A stretch of 64,000 bases of DNA from Pyrocephalus nanus (GCA_038380795.1 CM076266.1:43980425-44044424); one strand, 5' to 3'. Shown: positions 25,189 to 38,890, numbered from the stretch's first letter. The notes: generated by a model not told the origin, from the sequence alone. A program made the numbers and translations.

Positions 25189-28100
25189 TTACCCAATATT
25201 TGAAACTTTCTTACTTTTTCTTCTCTACAGAAAGGCAGATGATTAACTGGAGAAAAAAATGTTGACAGTAAAAATCAAATACAACAAACTTCTAATTACA
25301 CAGGAACTATGTCTTATATCGTCTCCACCGCAGATTTTGCAAGAACACTGCCAGTGAAGGACAAGAAGAATATGCCAAGAAGAAGAAGAAATAGCTGGTG
25401 TTTGTCTGAGAGCTGTCCAGTTTAACACCATTTGACTCTATCTCAAGTTATGGTTCATTTTTATTTGGGGTTGAATTTGGGACCCTCAGAGTTATTAAAT
25501 GCTGCTTGAAGCCTACTCCATTAGGCTTTATCATTAGACAATGGTAATTGTCATCTGAAGTAATAACTAGAAGGGAAGAGGAAGATGGGGGGTGGACTTG
25601 GACATTCTCCGGAGTGTATCACTTGCTGAGGGGAATAGGCAAAACAGGACACATACATGGATCCCTGCTCACTACTTGTCATGTAACTTCAGTGCTGCCT
25701 TCTTTGGCAGACCCCAGCTATCAGCCAGGTGGGGACCAGCAGCACTGCAGAAGCCATGCACGTGCTTTCTTTCACTCCTTGGTAAACCCACCTGAGGGAA
25801 AGAGTAACATCTTCCACTTCTATAGATAAACACCCATCAGAGACCTGTACTGAAATAACTGTTTACATTATGAGGCAGTTGATGTAAAGACAGAAACTAT
25901 TAGAGATTAAGATAGGACTAACCAGCATTTATTACTTCTCTGTAGGCTTCTGGTAAAACCACGTAAAAGAAGGAAACTCCATCCCCACCCTCGACTACTT
26001 AGTAAGGTCTTACCTCAAACATGTCATCTAGCAAAGCTCCATGTCAATCTAAATGCTTTCAAAGCCCTGATTTGGCCAAAGCTTTACCCTGCTTTTATTT
26101 TTGCAATGTGAACTAGGGACAGCTGAAGAGCCTGTGAGTAATTTCAGACAAGCCTTTTCAGAGCAAGGGGAGAAAAGATTGTGCCAATTCACTATGAAGC
26201 CTGAGAGACTGCATTCAAGCAGTGCAACTTCAAAGCCAAGATAGTTTGTGCAGTTAAGCAAAAAGCAGGCTACCAAATATTCCTGATCAAGGCTTAAATC
26301 CAAACGTGGAAAGTGCTTTCTGCCCCAAAGTAGAATTCTATGAACACATTTTGAACTGCTCACATTAATTTACTATTTACCAAACTAGCCAAATACCACT
26401 TGAATACATAATTTTGAAAAATGTTAATGAGTTGTACAGTTACTAGAACTACATCTGGTCAAATACTAGTCCCCAGTGGAAATGGGAAACAGTTGATGTA
26501 AAAAGTCTTTTAATAATGACAAACATGTTTCAGCTAATAGATTATTCAATGAATATTCAACATCAATATTATTTTTTATATTAACTACTGAATGACCACA
26601 AGAGAGAAGCTGTTTACTTCTATTTCCCAATGGAATTGTTTTCAGAATGTGACTTAAACAATTTTAGTCCAAGACCTTGTACATGGAGAGGTCTGTGCAA
26701 ATACTTGCATGCTGAGGTTGTATTGACCAGAATTTTCACAACCAGTTTTATTGGCAAAGCTTTATTAAGTAACAAAATCTACTGAGAACTAACCCGATCA
26801 CTATGATTACTCATAGAACAAATTCAATTTAAATGAAATATATTTGCTAATGCTTTCTGCAGAAACTACCAGACACTATTTAGAAGACAGACGCTGAATT
26901 ATAGGCAGGAAAGAAATTAAACCTGTAAGACAAGAGAAAATAGGTGATCCTTCTATGATCCTCATTTTTTTCTGTTTAAAGCTAAAACCAAGCTTTAGTC
27001 AGTCATTTTTGTCCTAGGGCACCATATGGCAATTACGCAATACTGAACTGAACAAGACTAACACCTCAAGGCAGCAGAAACATGGATGTCCTTCCTCCAT
27101 ATCTCCTTCTACTCCCTTCAACTCCATGTTCCCATAGTCTCCTGCACTGAAACAAGTGCATCTAGCCTTGAAACAAACTGTTTCAACTCACTAGTCCAGT
27201 CAAAAAAAATAATGAAAAAAATCAAAACCAAATATGCATAGGTTTTAATAGCTTTTTGTTAGGGTAGTGAATTTAAGCACCAAGCAGTCTAGAGAGTCAC
27301 AGAGCAACGGCAAAGCAGAGGAAGAAGACAGATCCTTGAGGCTCAGAGGAGGAGACAAGCAGAAAAAAGAGGAAGAAAGAGGAAGAATTAAGGACAACCT
27401 TTTAGTGACAGCCACTGAATTTCCTTAATGCCAATATCGTCTTCCCATTCTATCAGAAAGGAGAGCATTCTTTTTGTTTATGCATACACATGCAGTGTGG
27501 TGACCCTAGCAAATACTAAATAGATGCTCACTTACAAGTAATTTCCAGGAAACATGCTTCTAAAATATTTAGAGACACCCATTCTCACCTAAAAAAAAAA
27601 AGCATTTTGTATGGTGCTCTGTTTGCGTGAAGGTAGAAAGGTAATCTGCTAGAGTAGAAATTACAGTGGAAATAACGTTACCTCCTTCAGTTAAAATTAG
27701 TTCTGCTTCAATGTTTTTAGTGCCATTTTGATACACAAGCATGCGTAAGATCCATGTATATATCTGCATCAACACTGCAGGCCTTACCCAAACTGACTAA
27801 ATATTCTTCCCATCTTCCCACTTCCAGAGCCGAGAGAAACATTTGTCAAAGCATCATTGTTTTGCCTGTTTTCAAGCAGAGTAAAACTAGACTGCCTTCT
27901 CTCTGAGAGTCACATTTACTTAAAGTCATTTTGTTGCACCTGAAAAGCCTTTTGAAATAAGCACCCTCAAAGCATGAACTGTCCAGAGGGCACAAAACTG
28001 AGGATCAGACTGAGTGTACCATGGAAGACACAATAGCAGATGTATTTCTTTTCTTCTTAAATTTGTCTCATGAAGCAGTAAATTGCCTAGAACAGAGGTA

Positions 28101-28189
28101 CCAGCCATCCGTATAAGCCCAGCACACACCACTTCTATAGGAAATAAACAGCCAAGAGGGATCAAATGAGAGGAGAGGAATCAATGAGT
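25189..28189. other. Non-coding DNA, no gene seen
   Basis: No credible exon or named repeat. A purine-rich tract (GA/AGG-rich on the plus strand) lies at about 27308-27395. Confidence 0.7.
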
Positions 28190-28576
28190 CACAGAATCAT
28201 AGAATCAACCAGGTTGGAAAAGACCTCCAAGATCATCAAGTCCAACCCTTGATCCAACACAGCTGTGGTTACTAGATCATGACACTGAGTGCCACATCCA
28301 GTCTTATCTTAAAAACCTCCAGGGACGGTGAATCCACCACCTCCCTGGGCAGCCCATTCCAAGGTCTGATTACCCTCTCTGTAAAGAATTTTTTCCTAAT
28401 AACCAGCCTAAATCTCCCCTGGCAGAGCTTAAGACCATGGCCTCTTTTCCTACAGCTTGTTGCCTGGAAGAATTGACCAACCCCCACCTGGCTACAATCT
28501 CCTTTCAGGTAGTTGTAGAGAGTGATGAGGTCTCCCCTGAGACTCCTCTTCTCCAGGCTAAACAACCCCAGCTGAG
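28190..28576 (-). mobile_element. CR1 LINE 3' end with ORF2 C-terminus, the best-preserved copy here
   Basis: The left end has ACAGAATCATAGAATC followed by a GGTTGGAAAAGACCTCCAAG stretch, the inverted CR1 3' end with its octamer-type repeats. On the minus strand, 28565-28272 stays open for 97 codons and gives a clear CR1 reverse-transcriptase-protein C-terminus: an [14 protein letters not shown] start, LYNYLKG, then [18 protein letters not shown] and [15 protein letters not shown]. The first codon of that frame is TTG, so it is the middle of a protein read through, not a true start. The copy is cut off near 28576 and cannot move. The frame's integrity points to a younger insertion than the other fragments. 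Confidence 0.96.
28272..28565 (-). pseudogene. Partial CR1 ORF2, C-terminal end only
   Basis: About 97 residues of the end of the CR1 ORF2 protein, which in full has an endonuclease followed by a reverse transcriptase. Only the part after the catalytic reverse-transcriptase core remains, so no catalytic residues are present. The conserved blocks LRGDL, LYNYLKG, FFTERV, W-LP-E-V and SLE-FK are visible. There is no ATG start because the 5' part was never copied or was lost. It is a relic, not a host gene. Confidence 0.92.
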
Positions 28577-29034
28577 TTGTTTAGTCAAAACCTCAAGAAT
28601 CTAAAGTCTACATAGAACTGCCATTTTTAACTTTGCCATATGATTTACCTCAGCCGAGATTCAAAATTTGCTGATATATAGCAGCAGTTTTACATGTAGC
28701 CAGGGTCTGTGGCCCAGCTGGAGCATGGAGCTGCCCCTTCTGCTCCTCCCCATCTTCTATCACAGCATGTCCCACCTAAAACCTCCAGCAAAACCATTAA
28801 TGAGACCATGATATACACCAGGGGATGCTCGTATATCCACTACCGATGGCATTGGTGCAGCTGATGTAATCTGATGTGTTTTGAGGTTAGGACTGACAGT
28901 TGGGATTGGACGGGAACTTGCTTATACTATTTTTGTCCTCAAATCTGTTACGTGAAATTAACTACACTGAAGGTGTACATTTCTACAGCCATTGCTTAAT
29001 GACTCAGGCCTCTCCAAAGCTGTTGTAATGTTAC
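28577..29034. other. Spacer between CR1 and LTR, nothing recognised
   Basis: About 450 bp with no exon or named repeat. Confidence 0.7.
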
Positions 29035-30057
29035 TGTTATGACTATATACGGGGTTTGCATGGCAAGCTTTTGTCAGCAAGGGAGCTACAGGGTGGTTTC
29101 TGTGAAAACCTGCTAGAAACTTCTCCCATGTTTGACAAACCCAAGGCCAGCCGATTTCAAGAAGAACTCACTTTGGCCAAGGCCAAACTATTAGCACCAG
29201 TGGTGCCTCTGGGATAACAGATTTAAGAAAGGGGAAAAGAAACCCTGGCAACAGCAGCTAAAGTGAGGGGTGAGAATATGTGAGAGAAATGAGTCTGCAG
29301 ACATCAAGGTCAGCAAAGAACAAGGCAGAGGTGGTTCTTCAGGCACTGGAGCTGAGATTCCCCTGCAGCCCATGGTGCAGATCATGGTGAGGCAGCTGTC
29401 CTGCTGCAGCCAGTGGAGGTCCACCATGGAGCAGAGATCTACCTGCAGCCCACAGAGGTCCCCCGTGCTGGAGCAGGTGGATACCCAATGGCAGTTTTTG
29501 ACCCTGTGGGAAGGCCGTGCTGGAAGGACCTGTGGACCCATGGAGAAGGAAGCCCACACTGGAGCAGGTCTGCTGGCAGGAGACCCACACCAGAGCAGCC
29601 TGTTCCTGAAGGACCACACCCTGTGGAAGGGACCCACACTGGAGCAGGGGAAGAGTATGAGGAGTCCTCCCCCTGAGGAGAGGGAGCACTAGACACAATA
29701 TATCATGAACTGACCACAGTGCTCGTTCTTTGTCCTCCTGTGCTTCTGGTGGAGAGGAGGGTGGAGAAAATCAGAAGTGAAGTGAAACCCATGAAGAAGT
29801 GGGGAGTAGGGAGAAGGTGTTTTAAGATTTGAGTTTGTTCCTCATTATCCCTTTTGGATTGATTGGCAATAAATTAAGCTAATTTCCCCAAGTCAAGCCT
29901 CTTTTGCCCATGACCACAACTGGTGAGATATCCCTGCCCTTATCTCCTCCACCTACAAGTCTTTCACCATATTTTCTTTCCCCTGTCCCATCAAGGAGAG
30001 GAGTGATAGAGTGGCTTTGGTGGGCACCTGGCATCCAGCCGGGGTCAACTCACCATA
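29035..30057 (+). mobile_element. Solo LTR of an avian ERVL-like family, about 1 kb
   Basis: I recognise this as a common bird LTR from several ordered blocks: GCATGGCAAGCTTTTG near the start; a TATA-like ATTTAAGAAA at about 29221; a GC-rich middle of repeated 'CCATGGAG..', 'GGAGCAGG' and 'GACCC.GTGG' words (about 29360-29660); a GAGGAGTCCTCCCCCTGAGG block; AATAAA at 29868-29873; and a tail with TTGGTGGGCACCTGGCATCC and CCGGGGTCAACTCACCATA. The end is TA where CA is expected, probably a mutation. The start (TGTTATG) is less sure and no clean target duplication is visible. The overlapping open frames here (up to 148 codons on either strand) come from the GC-rich repeats and are not genes. No retroviral interior follows. 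Confidence 0.88.
29360..29660 (+). repeat. Degenerate minisatellite-like repeats inside the LTR
   Basis: Words such as CTGGAGCAGG, ACCCACACTGGAGCAG and AGCCCATGG recur at irregular 30-80 bp spacing. This explains the unusually long frames on both strands. Confidence 0.7.
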
Positions 30058-30570
30058 GATCAACATGAGAATGCTCCTGGTTTGCAAAAAAAAAAAAATC
30101 AGATTTTCTTCTGTTTTCTCAAAAAAGCATTATGCAAAAGCTTTCAGATGATCTCAGAAAATGAAAGTACTTGGAGGATCTATTTTTCAGAACAAAACAA
30201 TCAGATTTCTGTTCAAATCTCTGAGTCATCATTTTTACACATGTACAACATGAGTAAAATATTTTCGGAACACTTGGTCTTTCTTGTTCTTTCTAAAGTA
30301 ATGTTACTCTTATGACAGCGCTTCCCACCAATCTTCCATGCCAACAAAGTGCTGTCCAGGTTTTCTTCACCACATGAATTCTGATATTCTGTGGGGCAGG
30401 GGGCTGATGTGAGATGTGGTAAGCTTCAGTGTAGTCCCTGGGTATTGCACAATTAGTTTGCTCCCAGTTGCATTAAAATAATTCCAAGCTGTTCCAGCAA
30501 AATAGAGCTACAGTTCAAAGTATCACAAACAAGTTCTTTAGAGCCGAGAAGTTGTGACTACCTCATAATA
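30058..30570. other. Spacer between LTR and CR1, nothing recognised
   Basis: Contains a 13-base A run near 30087-30099. The plus frame at 30082-30315 is unrecognised. Confidence 0.7.
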
Positions 30571-30695
30571 TTCAGGTTGGATGGGACTCTGACCCATCTG
30601 GTCTAGTGAAAGTTGTCCCTGCCCATGACAGGGAAGTTGGAACTAGATAATCTCTAAGGTTTCTTCCAACTCAGAACATTCTATGATTTTATGAT
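30571..30695 (+). mobile_element. Short CR1 LINE 3' end
   Basis: Ordered CR1 3' words on the plus strand: TTCAGGTTGGATGGGACTCT, GGTCTAGTG, GTTGTCCCTGCCCATGACAG, GTTGGAACTAGATAATCTCT and TTCTTCCAAC, ending with CTATGATTTTATGATC, the diagnostic octamer-type terminal repeat. No coding sequence remains. Confidence 0.93.
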
Positions 30696-30800
30696 CACAT
30701 CAGGAGAGATCTGTCCTTAAGCACTTCATAATACCTCAGTCTGAAGTACTTTCTCTTAACACAGTCCTTGGTTCTTCCTCCGTACAACAAGGAAGACAAT

Positions 30801-30831
30801 TGCATTAATGAAACAAACTGCATTAATGAAA
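30801..30831. repeat. 13-bp direct repeat with 5-bp spacer
   Basis: TGCATTAATGAAA occurs at 30801-30813 and again at 30819-30831, just upstream of the LTR at 30847. Confidence 0.85.
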
Positions 30832-30846
30832 TTTTTAAAGATAGAG

Positions 30847-31267
30847 TGTAGGAGAATTAGAAACCTTTTAGGTTAAAGCAGGAGTGAACCAGCTGATGGG
30901 AATTTGAGGAGTCTCAAGGACTAAGTGTTTTGAGAACATGACAAGGACTGAACATCTACAGGAACGAGAAGAACAACACCTGCAGATAGGAGTTTGAGTT
31001 GGGCCTGCCAGTAGGCATGGGAATAGAAGTGTTGTGGTTAGATTTAGAAGGAAAAGAATTTAGAAAATAAGATATGTTAGCTAGCCAATAATAATCATGT
31101 GAACAGTGTGTGTTTTGTCTGTGTAACCAATAATAGGTTAAGTAGTCAAATATGTGGTAATTATTGAACTGTATAAAAGTAAGTTTAATTTCCAATAAAG
31201 ATGGAGCTTCCGAACATCATATTGGTGTGTGTGAAGTTTCCCTTGGGTCTCGCACGTGTTTACAACA
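30847..31267 (+). mobile_element. Solo LTR, avian endogenous retrovirus, class uncertain
   Basis: A 421-bp unit opening TGTAGGAG and closing TTTACAACA, with a promoter layout typical of a retroviral LTR: CCAAT boxes at 31085-31089 and 31127-31131, TATAAAAG at 31173-31180, and AATAAA at 31195-31200, followed by a G/T-rich U5. The compact spacing from TATA to polyadenylation signal implies a very short R region. Only GAG is shared by the two flanks, so the target duplication is lost or the ends are off by a few bases. I cannot assign the family surely (possibly ERVK-like). No internal retroviral genes are adjacent. Confidence 0.8.
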
Positions 31268-34200
31268 GAGCTTATAATTGTTCTACTTTTAATGGTTGCT
31301 AGTCGTTTTCTTCAATATCTTTACAGTGTGAGAAGGTGACTAGCACTTGATGACCAGACATCTAACAAAGAGATGTGAAGCCTGGAAAAAAGTCAACCTG
31401 TTTTTCCTTAATTAAAGGGATGCTACTCAGCACACAGACTCTTGAAGCTTGGAGGTTACTATTAGAGGAACTTTGTGGTCAACTGTTCAGTCTGTAAGCA
31501 TTCACTGCATTTATCTCGAAAGCCTCATGGTGGAATGGATTTGCCAAACATACTGCCACTACTTATCAGGTTATTCTTGTCACTGATGTGACAAAATAAT
31601 TCATGGACAGATTTTAAACTGTATCTGATTTCCCTCCAGCTAGCTGTAGTCTCTAGCAGTTAGAAAATAGCAGTATGGAAGTACTTGAGGCAAAAAATAA
31701 ATGCAGCTTAATAGCCTGAATATTATTAAAAAAAAAAAAAAAAAAAGAAACAAAACACCTAACTTATCTCAGAGAGCCTTTAAAATTATTTTGTTTGTGA
31801 AAATGCAGCATTTCTAGAGGAAATTTAGAAAATGTACAATTCTACTTATATCAATCAAGGGAACCAGGGAAACTGGAATTTCACTGGTTTAGAAGGGTGA
31901 GGTAAAACATATTAACAGAGTAAGAATAAAGATTTAAAAAACACCAGTCTGAATTTTGAACTGAAAAATGTAAGGCTTGCAGCACACCAAAAATATATTT
32001 GTTTAAATTAAGTTAGATACATAGCTGTCACCTTAGTCTGAACAAATACTTCTAAAAGGCTTTTAGAGTTATCAGGCTAATAGCATAAAGAATTGTAGTG
32101 GAAATGAAACACATAAAATCTAGAGCTGTAAACCAGACCATAACCCAACCCAGCCACTACCTGACTTCACCACGTGCAGAACCACTCTGAGCTAAGCCAC
32201 CAAGTACCAGGCTCCCACCCCAGGTGCCCAGGGGTCTACAACTCTGCATAAATTCCCAAAGCACCTGAACCAGTATGTAAAACCAGAGTACATTTATTTC
32301 TTTTTGACTGATTCAAGTTTCCCTCAAAAAAACTCCACAAAGTCCATAGGAACAACAGGAGCAGATGAGTTCTGTAAGTTGTCATCAGGCACTCATACAG
32401 AAGGAGACATGCCCCTTCCCAACATTTCTTTGTTCCTAGAAAAGGATGTGCGTTTTTTATGGTTTTCACAGCCATTGGATAAAACAACAAAGCCATTTGT
32501 TTCCTAAATTTCAAGTCAAGAATGGGTAGAAATGTATCTCTCCCTTGGCTAGCCAGAAAGGAAAGGGCAAGGGGATTGTAGCCCCTTGAATCTCCTAGGC
32601 ATTTATTCTCAGACACGTAACATAGTCATCATCATCCAACTCTTGTATAAGAAAGTTTAACTGAAAGATGTTAACACTTAAATAACATATCTCTAAGAAC
32701 CCCCAGACCTGACAATCAGTCATTCATTGACCCTTGCAAGGCTGTTCAGCAATTCTTGATTGCAAATGTTTCCAAGGAGGTGGAATGAGCTTATAGTTCT
32801 TACTCCTATATATGATACTCTCAGGCACAAAGATAATATTGTAATTGTTTTAATAGAATAACTTGAATTATTTAAACTCTCTTTTTCTGTTATTTATGGC
32901 CAAAAAAACCCCCCCAAAACAGAGATAGTATCTTTTTTCCTCACATTGTTAATATTTCATGCTAGAAAACTTAAATATTTATGCATGCTGGGAAAAGAAG
33001 AAGTTATTTTCTGTCAAAATGGTCTCCCTTCAGAAGAACAGCATGGTCTTTATAGTTACTTCTAAACCAAACTAAATTAGATGTTTTCTTTTAACTGCAA
33101 AACCTGCTCTTGGGTCCTATTTCCACTGGCAGATATAAGACTAGGAGGGTAAGAATACAGCCTAAGACCTTTCTCAGACCTTCAGTTCAAAGAGATTTCT
33201 AAGTATAAAATTTGATTGCTTCTTTTTTTTTTATCTTGAAATAAATTTAGTCAGGTTTTGATACAAAAGTACTAATCAAAGGAACTATACTACTAAAACA
33301 GAGAGGTACAGAAACACTGTCACTGCTTTTCTTAATCTTGACCACAGAAACTCTTCCATTCCAATGCACACAAACTGAAGGCTTTTCTGTTGGTGGTTGG
33401 TAAGTGTCTCTACACCACATATTTCGATGCAAAATGTTAACAAATCTTTAAGCACTATGATAATGAGAATACAGAGAAGGATCTAGTTTTTCACCTGTAT
33501 TTTACCAGATAGCACCAACCCATGGTGCTCTAGTGCAACTCTAATAATCTAATTGTGCTATTCTTGAGCAGCTGAGCAGATTCTTTAGTTTTTCTCTGAG
33601 GCCTTGAAGGAGAATGGCAACTCCAAATTGAAGGACTTTAGCAGCATTAAGGTTGTAGGGTACCATACTCTTACCTTGATACCTCTAACACTAAGTAGAC
33701 GTGTAGTAGTTTTCCTCTTCCTCACCATTACACATTGGTGACTTTTAAGTAGTTCAACACTGGCAACTCTAAACAACTGCCTGCTCCACACACCAGGTAT
33801 TTTTGGCCTTCTGAGACATCTAAAAGACACAAACAAACCCTTGCTAAGCCTTGCTGTCAAAGATAAATTATTTGCCTCTTGCACATCCTATTTATTCTAC
33901 ATCTCTGCTGAAAGGTTACCTTCCAAAGGTGACACTGGTAGAAAGGAGTGTGTGCCTGCACCACAGCCACAATGCCATATGATCTGACACAGTACAACTC
34001 CAGCTCCTTTTCTTAGGCAGGTATAGCTGAGATAGATAACAGGAATATCTCTCATTGCCCAGTACTTCCTTCTACAATGGCTGTGCCTTCTCATAGGGTA
34101 GGCACAGAGCACATGTATCCAACACTTCAGCTGCCACAGTTTGCAAATGTTATCAGTGTAAAGTGGGTCAGCTCAGAAGCAACTAAGATTCCTGTTCAGC

Positions 34201-37200
34201 TCCCCCTTCCACCCTTTTTGTATGAAGGCAGGGCAGACCCTGTTGAGGAGCAGCAACTAAATCTCCCTACAAACATGAGTCAGAGCCATTATGAGTCTAA
34301 ACTGAAATGCCAGGTTATGATCTAAGGGAGTTTTGATGTTGATACATATTGCCTTTGCCAGCTCCAATATGGATGCTAGAAGTTCCTACAGAAGAGCAGA
34401 AAAGATAGCTGCAGGTAATAACTTCTTGAACTGCCACAGCACACTCTTCTATGTCTTCTGTAGCACCCTTTGTCTCCTATATATAAATCCCAGGCACATG
34501 ATACATGATGCTCTGGGTTGCATTCAAGAGAAGACACATCTAAATCTCAGTTGCTATAGCAGCAGAGAAATGTACTGCTTCTTTTCAAGTCGATTGTAGA
34601 AGCAGCACACTCTAGAATTCAGCAACATTAATACTACTCAAGTTGTAATTTTATTCTTGCCATGCTATGACACCCCTAACACTTCAGGTTTGCACACACA
34701 AACAGCAAAGTTGTAACTACACCCTGTGTAGGCATGTCTGAGTCAGCTTGAAACCAGCTCAGGGCACTGTTGTGCTGATGCTTTAAGACTACACTGCTGT
34801 GAGAAGTGACAAGCCACCCTCCCTGCTGTCAATCCAAACTTATAGCTACCCTTCATCTGTTTCAGCAAGCAGATTCAATTCGGCAGGCATCTGTCCTAAA
34901 TCTGCTATTGCCTCATGAAAAAGGATAGGATTAGATTAAACTTTTCTTGGTGAGTCAATGGACCTCTGGTACTCAGGACTACTGACTTCATTCAGTGTTA
35001 GCCAAGCATGAAATCACACCAATAAGCACCAGCAATGCTTCAACTACAGCAGCTTTCATGTGGAAACATAAAAAACTTTCTGGAACTAAAGATGTTTTAT
35101 GTTGCAACATCTTTATTTCCTAAGCTAGTTTGGCTACTTCCCTACCAGGTCATGTGTACCTGAACAAGCTGCATCCACTCTTCTGACTACAGTGTGCCCA
35201 GCTAGATGGAGTTCAAATACCACAACCCAAGTTGGAGATACTATGTCATCTACAACAGATTTTAAAAGCAAACCAACAGAACAAAACCCAAACCAAACAA
35301 ATAAACAAAACCAGAACAAAACCAAAAACAAATCCCTGAAAAACAATCCTTCTTGCAGAGTTCAGGGTCCATGCTGATCAGAAGTTAACTGTCATTTCCA
35401 AGAGTTGGGTTTTCTTTTATTTAGACTGTTTCAGCGTCTTCACAAATCTCTTCATTCTATTCTGCCATTTCATACAAAATGAGATAGACATTGTGTTAGT
35501 GTCCTGTTCAATGTCTGCCAAGAATCAGACAAAGAATGGAGATCAGAAGTGACACTCCTCTTCAGTGAATCAGTTCCACATAACATGGTGTTAATTACAT
35601 TCTAGCCAAATTACATTTTTCATCTTCAGCCATGGATCAGTTCTGAAGTATTCTTACCTTCCCAGGTTTGTTTGGGGTTTTTTTCAACAATCCTAAACAC
35701 TACGCCTGGAGGTGGTAGATAGATTGCAAATGTCATGGCATCTACCTTTTTTATCAGAGAATGCATTAGAAAGATATGAAGTGCCTGTGAACAGTTTAGT
35801 ATCTCTTCAGGCCAGATATAGAGCTCTAGTCACATCGATACTGAACTCAACATCAAAATTTTGTACATCCCATCTTGAATATATAAGGTATTTGTATTTG
35901 AGGGAGCCAGAGTGTGAAGTGCTTGGAAATGAGTCTTCGTACAGACAAATTTTCTTCCGATAATTTCTCTATAACAGAAATTTGGTATTTAACCTCCACA
36001 AAGCAAAAAGAAACAAATAAACAAACAAACAACAACAAAAATTACCTTTTTGAATGCTGGAAAGGATTCACTACATCAGCTATATGAGTTAATGTTTGTG
36101 TATAGTAAGAGATCTTTCTTTAAATGTATTTAATTTCAGAATTCTATCTCTATAAATCCTAATGTCTGAGGGTTTTTTTCAATTTTGCATTAGGTGATTT
36201 CTAAAGGATGGTTGTGATGATGAGAAGCACAGGTCCAGATCTGAGCTGAAACTGTAACTGTACAAAACCTGTCTTATATGGAACTGCACATGAACCTTTC
36301 TGAATCAAGTGCTTAACACAAGAAAGGACTTACATCTATTGCAATAACAGATCCTACCCTTTCAGGCACCACATTTAGGTGAACAAGTGATTCATTCCAT
36401 TCAGTGATCTATCTTTGAGCCCTTTAATAGCCTTACCTGAAATTTTGGTTTTATATGGACTTTTTCATATAACAGTTCTTGTCAACTGCTTGAAAGTGTG
36501 TATCTTTAAAAACTATCTAGACATAGGAAGGTCTACATCACCTTAAACAAGTGCACTAGCAGGTGATAAACATGCAATTTGACATAAGATGCCTGAGAGG
36601 TTTTCCGTGTCTTCACCATAAATTGCTGATAAATTGTGTTTTTTGTTACAGGCTTTACCAAGTGAGTAACTTGGTGGGTCTGAACACATGGATCAGAGTA
36701 CAGAGATTCTTCGTATAAGGAAAAAGTGTCTGAGATTTGCAATTCCCACAATGTCTCTTCTAATTGCATTTTTACCCCATCTGATTCGCCTGCAATTAAC
36801 ATTTCTGCCTCCCCCCTCTTTGACATTGACTTAATCCCTCAAGAAGACAGATTGTTGCAGAAATTGCTCTTGGCTGGAAAGATAAAGACCTGAGTGTCCT
36901 CAAAAAAGAGCAGGGAGAAGAATTCCTTCCTCTGGCTTTTTAGTAGTGTAATAATGCATTTGTGCTCATATGTTTACTAAAATGAAGGCCAGGGACTTCC
37001 CTAGTGGGTAGTAGTTATCAGTCAGATACTATCATTTTCCCCCAGACTCCTCATCTCATACCTACATGGATAACGCCCCTTAGTCATTTAGTACAGTCTC
37101 ATTTACATGGAGCACAATGAATTACATTGACTCCAAGGTCTCAGCTAGTTAAGAGCAAAACTAGACAAAGTTGTGTTCACATAGCATTTGGCTGGCAAGG

Positions 37201-38890
37201 TTTACTGTAATAAAATAGCTTTGGATATTTCCAATTAAAAATTTTCATCTTTCTACAACCTTTTACTAAGCCAGCTGCAATTAATCCATAACAAAATGGT
37301 ACAACTAGCAAAAAAAGGAAATTTAATAGCTGCATCACAAGCAGCTTCATTCTCCTTACTTCAAACACAATAGAAATCACATCCCAATTTCCATATAGCC
37401 AAGACAAGTTAATTTCCTCCCACAGTATTACTCTGGACAGCAGTGCTGCAATGCATGTCATAGCAGAGCAGAAGACAACAACAAAATCTAAATATATCCC
37501 TTGTCCAAGTAACTATTAGTTCTCATCAGCATTTCCTCTCCCTTACTGCTAGTCAACATGTTCCCATTCAACACAAGAAAAGAAAAAAGTAGCACCTCAG
37601 AGTGTTTTGCACTTGATAATCATGATAAGATCTATACCATGATCTCAGCTTGAAACCTTAGTGAAGGAAGTCCTCCAAGCCTCTCCAATCCAGCTTGAAG
37701 TTTACATTTAACCACAGTTGCCAAATTCAGCCTTCTATCCCACCACAAGCAACAACCTATGACTGGGGATTGTTGTTTAGGAAAGGATCCTGGAGAGCTA
37801 CAGAAAGCAGAAAATCTTCCCATCTCCAACATTAAAGAAGTCTGGGAGTCTGTAGAAGTTGAGCTCAGAATGGCCTTTTACAGGTCTACAACAGGGCAGG
37901 TATAAAATTGAAACAGGATCACAGGTGAACAGCAAATTCTCCAACTGGCAGGAACAGATCACTCAGAATGGAGTGGCATCACCTGTCTCTTTTTCAACTG
38001 CAAGGGCAAACTCTTTTATACACAACTCAATTCCATAAATAGTTTGTCTCTCCCCTAAAACTTCATCCTCAATCATTCCCATGCACCTGCAGTTGCTTTG
38101 CTTGGAACATTTAGTTCTGCATTAAAGAATAATATTTTTGATAAGTGATCTCCAAGCCTGTGCTATTTGTGTAACAAGCAGGGATCAGGCAGGAACCAAG
38201 ATTAATAACTAACCAGATCAGACACAGTGGGAGCCAGTCCTCCCTCCTACTCCGCAGCAGGCCAATGACTGGAGGTTCTCATTTAATGAGGTTGGCAACA
38301 GCTACTACAATAGGCTGGAAAAAGTAGAATGTCTGACTGCATGCCAGCTTTAGAAGCAAACCTCCAGGGTAAGCATGCAGACAAGGAGCCTCTCTCAGTT
38401 TTCATGGCCCCTAATTTTGAGCCCAGGGCAGCCTACTCCTCCTGCCCAGATCTGTTTGCCTGCACTGCCATGGCCACCCCCACCTCCTTCCCAAACCTCC
38501 CAGCTACACCTGGCTAAAACAGCCTCATATTGCTTAGCAGTGCACTGCTACCCCCATCATATTGTTATGAAGGGCACTGACTGTAGCTCATTATCACAGC
38601 ACTTAAATGAGAAGAAAATTGCCCAGAAAAGGATTAATTATCTTTCCAGGCCCAAGGCAACAGATGTAGACAACAGGAGAAAGGAAAACCCCTGGTTCGG
38701 GCTGAGCTCTCCAGCCTCAGAAAAGTTTCATTGCAATGCCTTTCTCCTCTCACAGTGGTCCAAAAAGCCATCCTACACCCACTGACAGCCTGGCAGCTCA
38801 GGGCCACCATGCCGCACAGGGAAGCTGCAGAGTGTTCAGGGAAGCACTTGTCCTTACAGCAGCCCTCATGCTCCCTCATGCCAGATGCAG
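31268..38890. other. Non-coding DNA, no gene seen
   Basis: Contains a 19-base A run (31728-31746) and A/C-rich tracts at about 35275-35345 and 36000-36044. Positions 38300-38890 are more GC-rich, with several overlapping frames on both strands (the longest 136 codons, 38375-38785), none recognised. Around 38570-38660 a non-repetitive block includes GGATTAATTATC, a paired-type homeodomain-like word. Confidence 0.65.
31728..31746 (+). repeat. Poly(A) run of 19
   Basis: Preceded by AATATTATT and followed by GAAACAAAAC. It could be the tail of a decayed retroposon, but no element body or target duplication is visible upstream. Confidence 0.85.

Noticed and set aside
29191..29698. Frames up to 148 codons on both strands
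   Set aside because: They lie inside an LTR's repeated GC-rich middle and are not genes.
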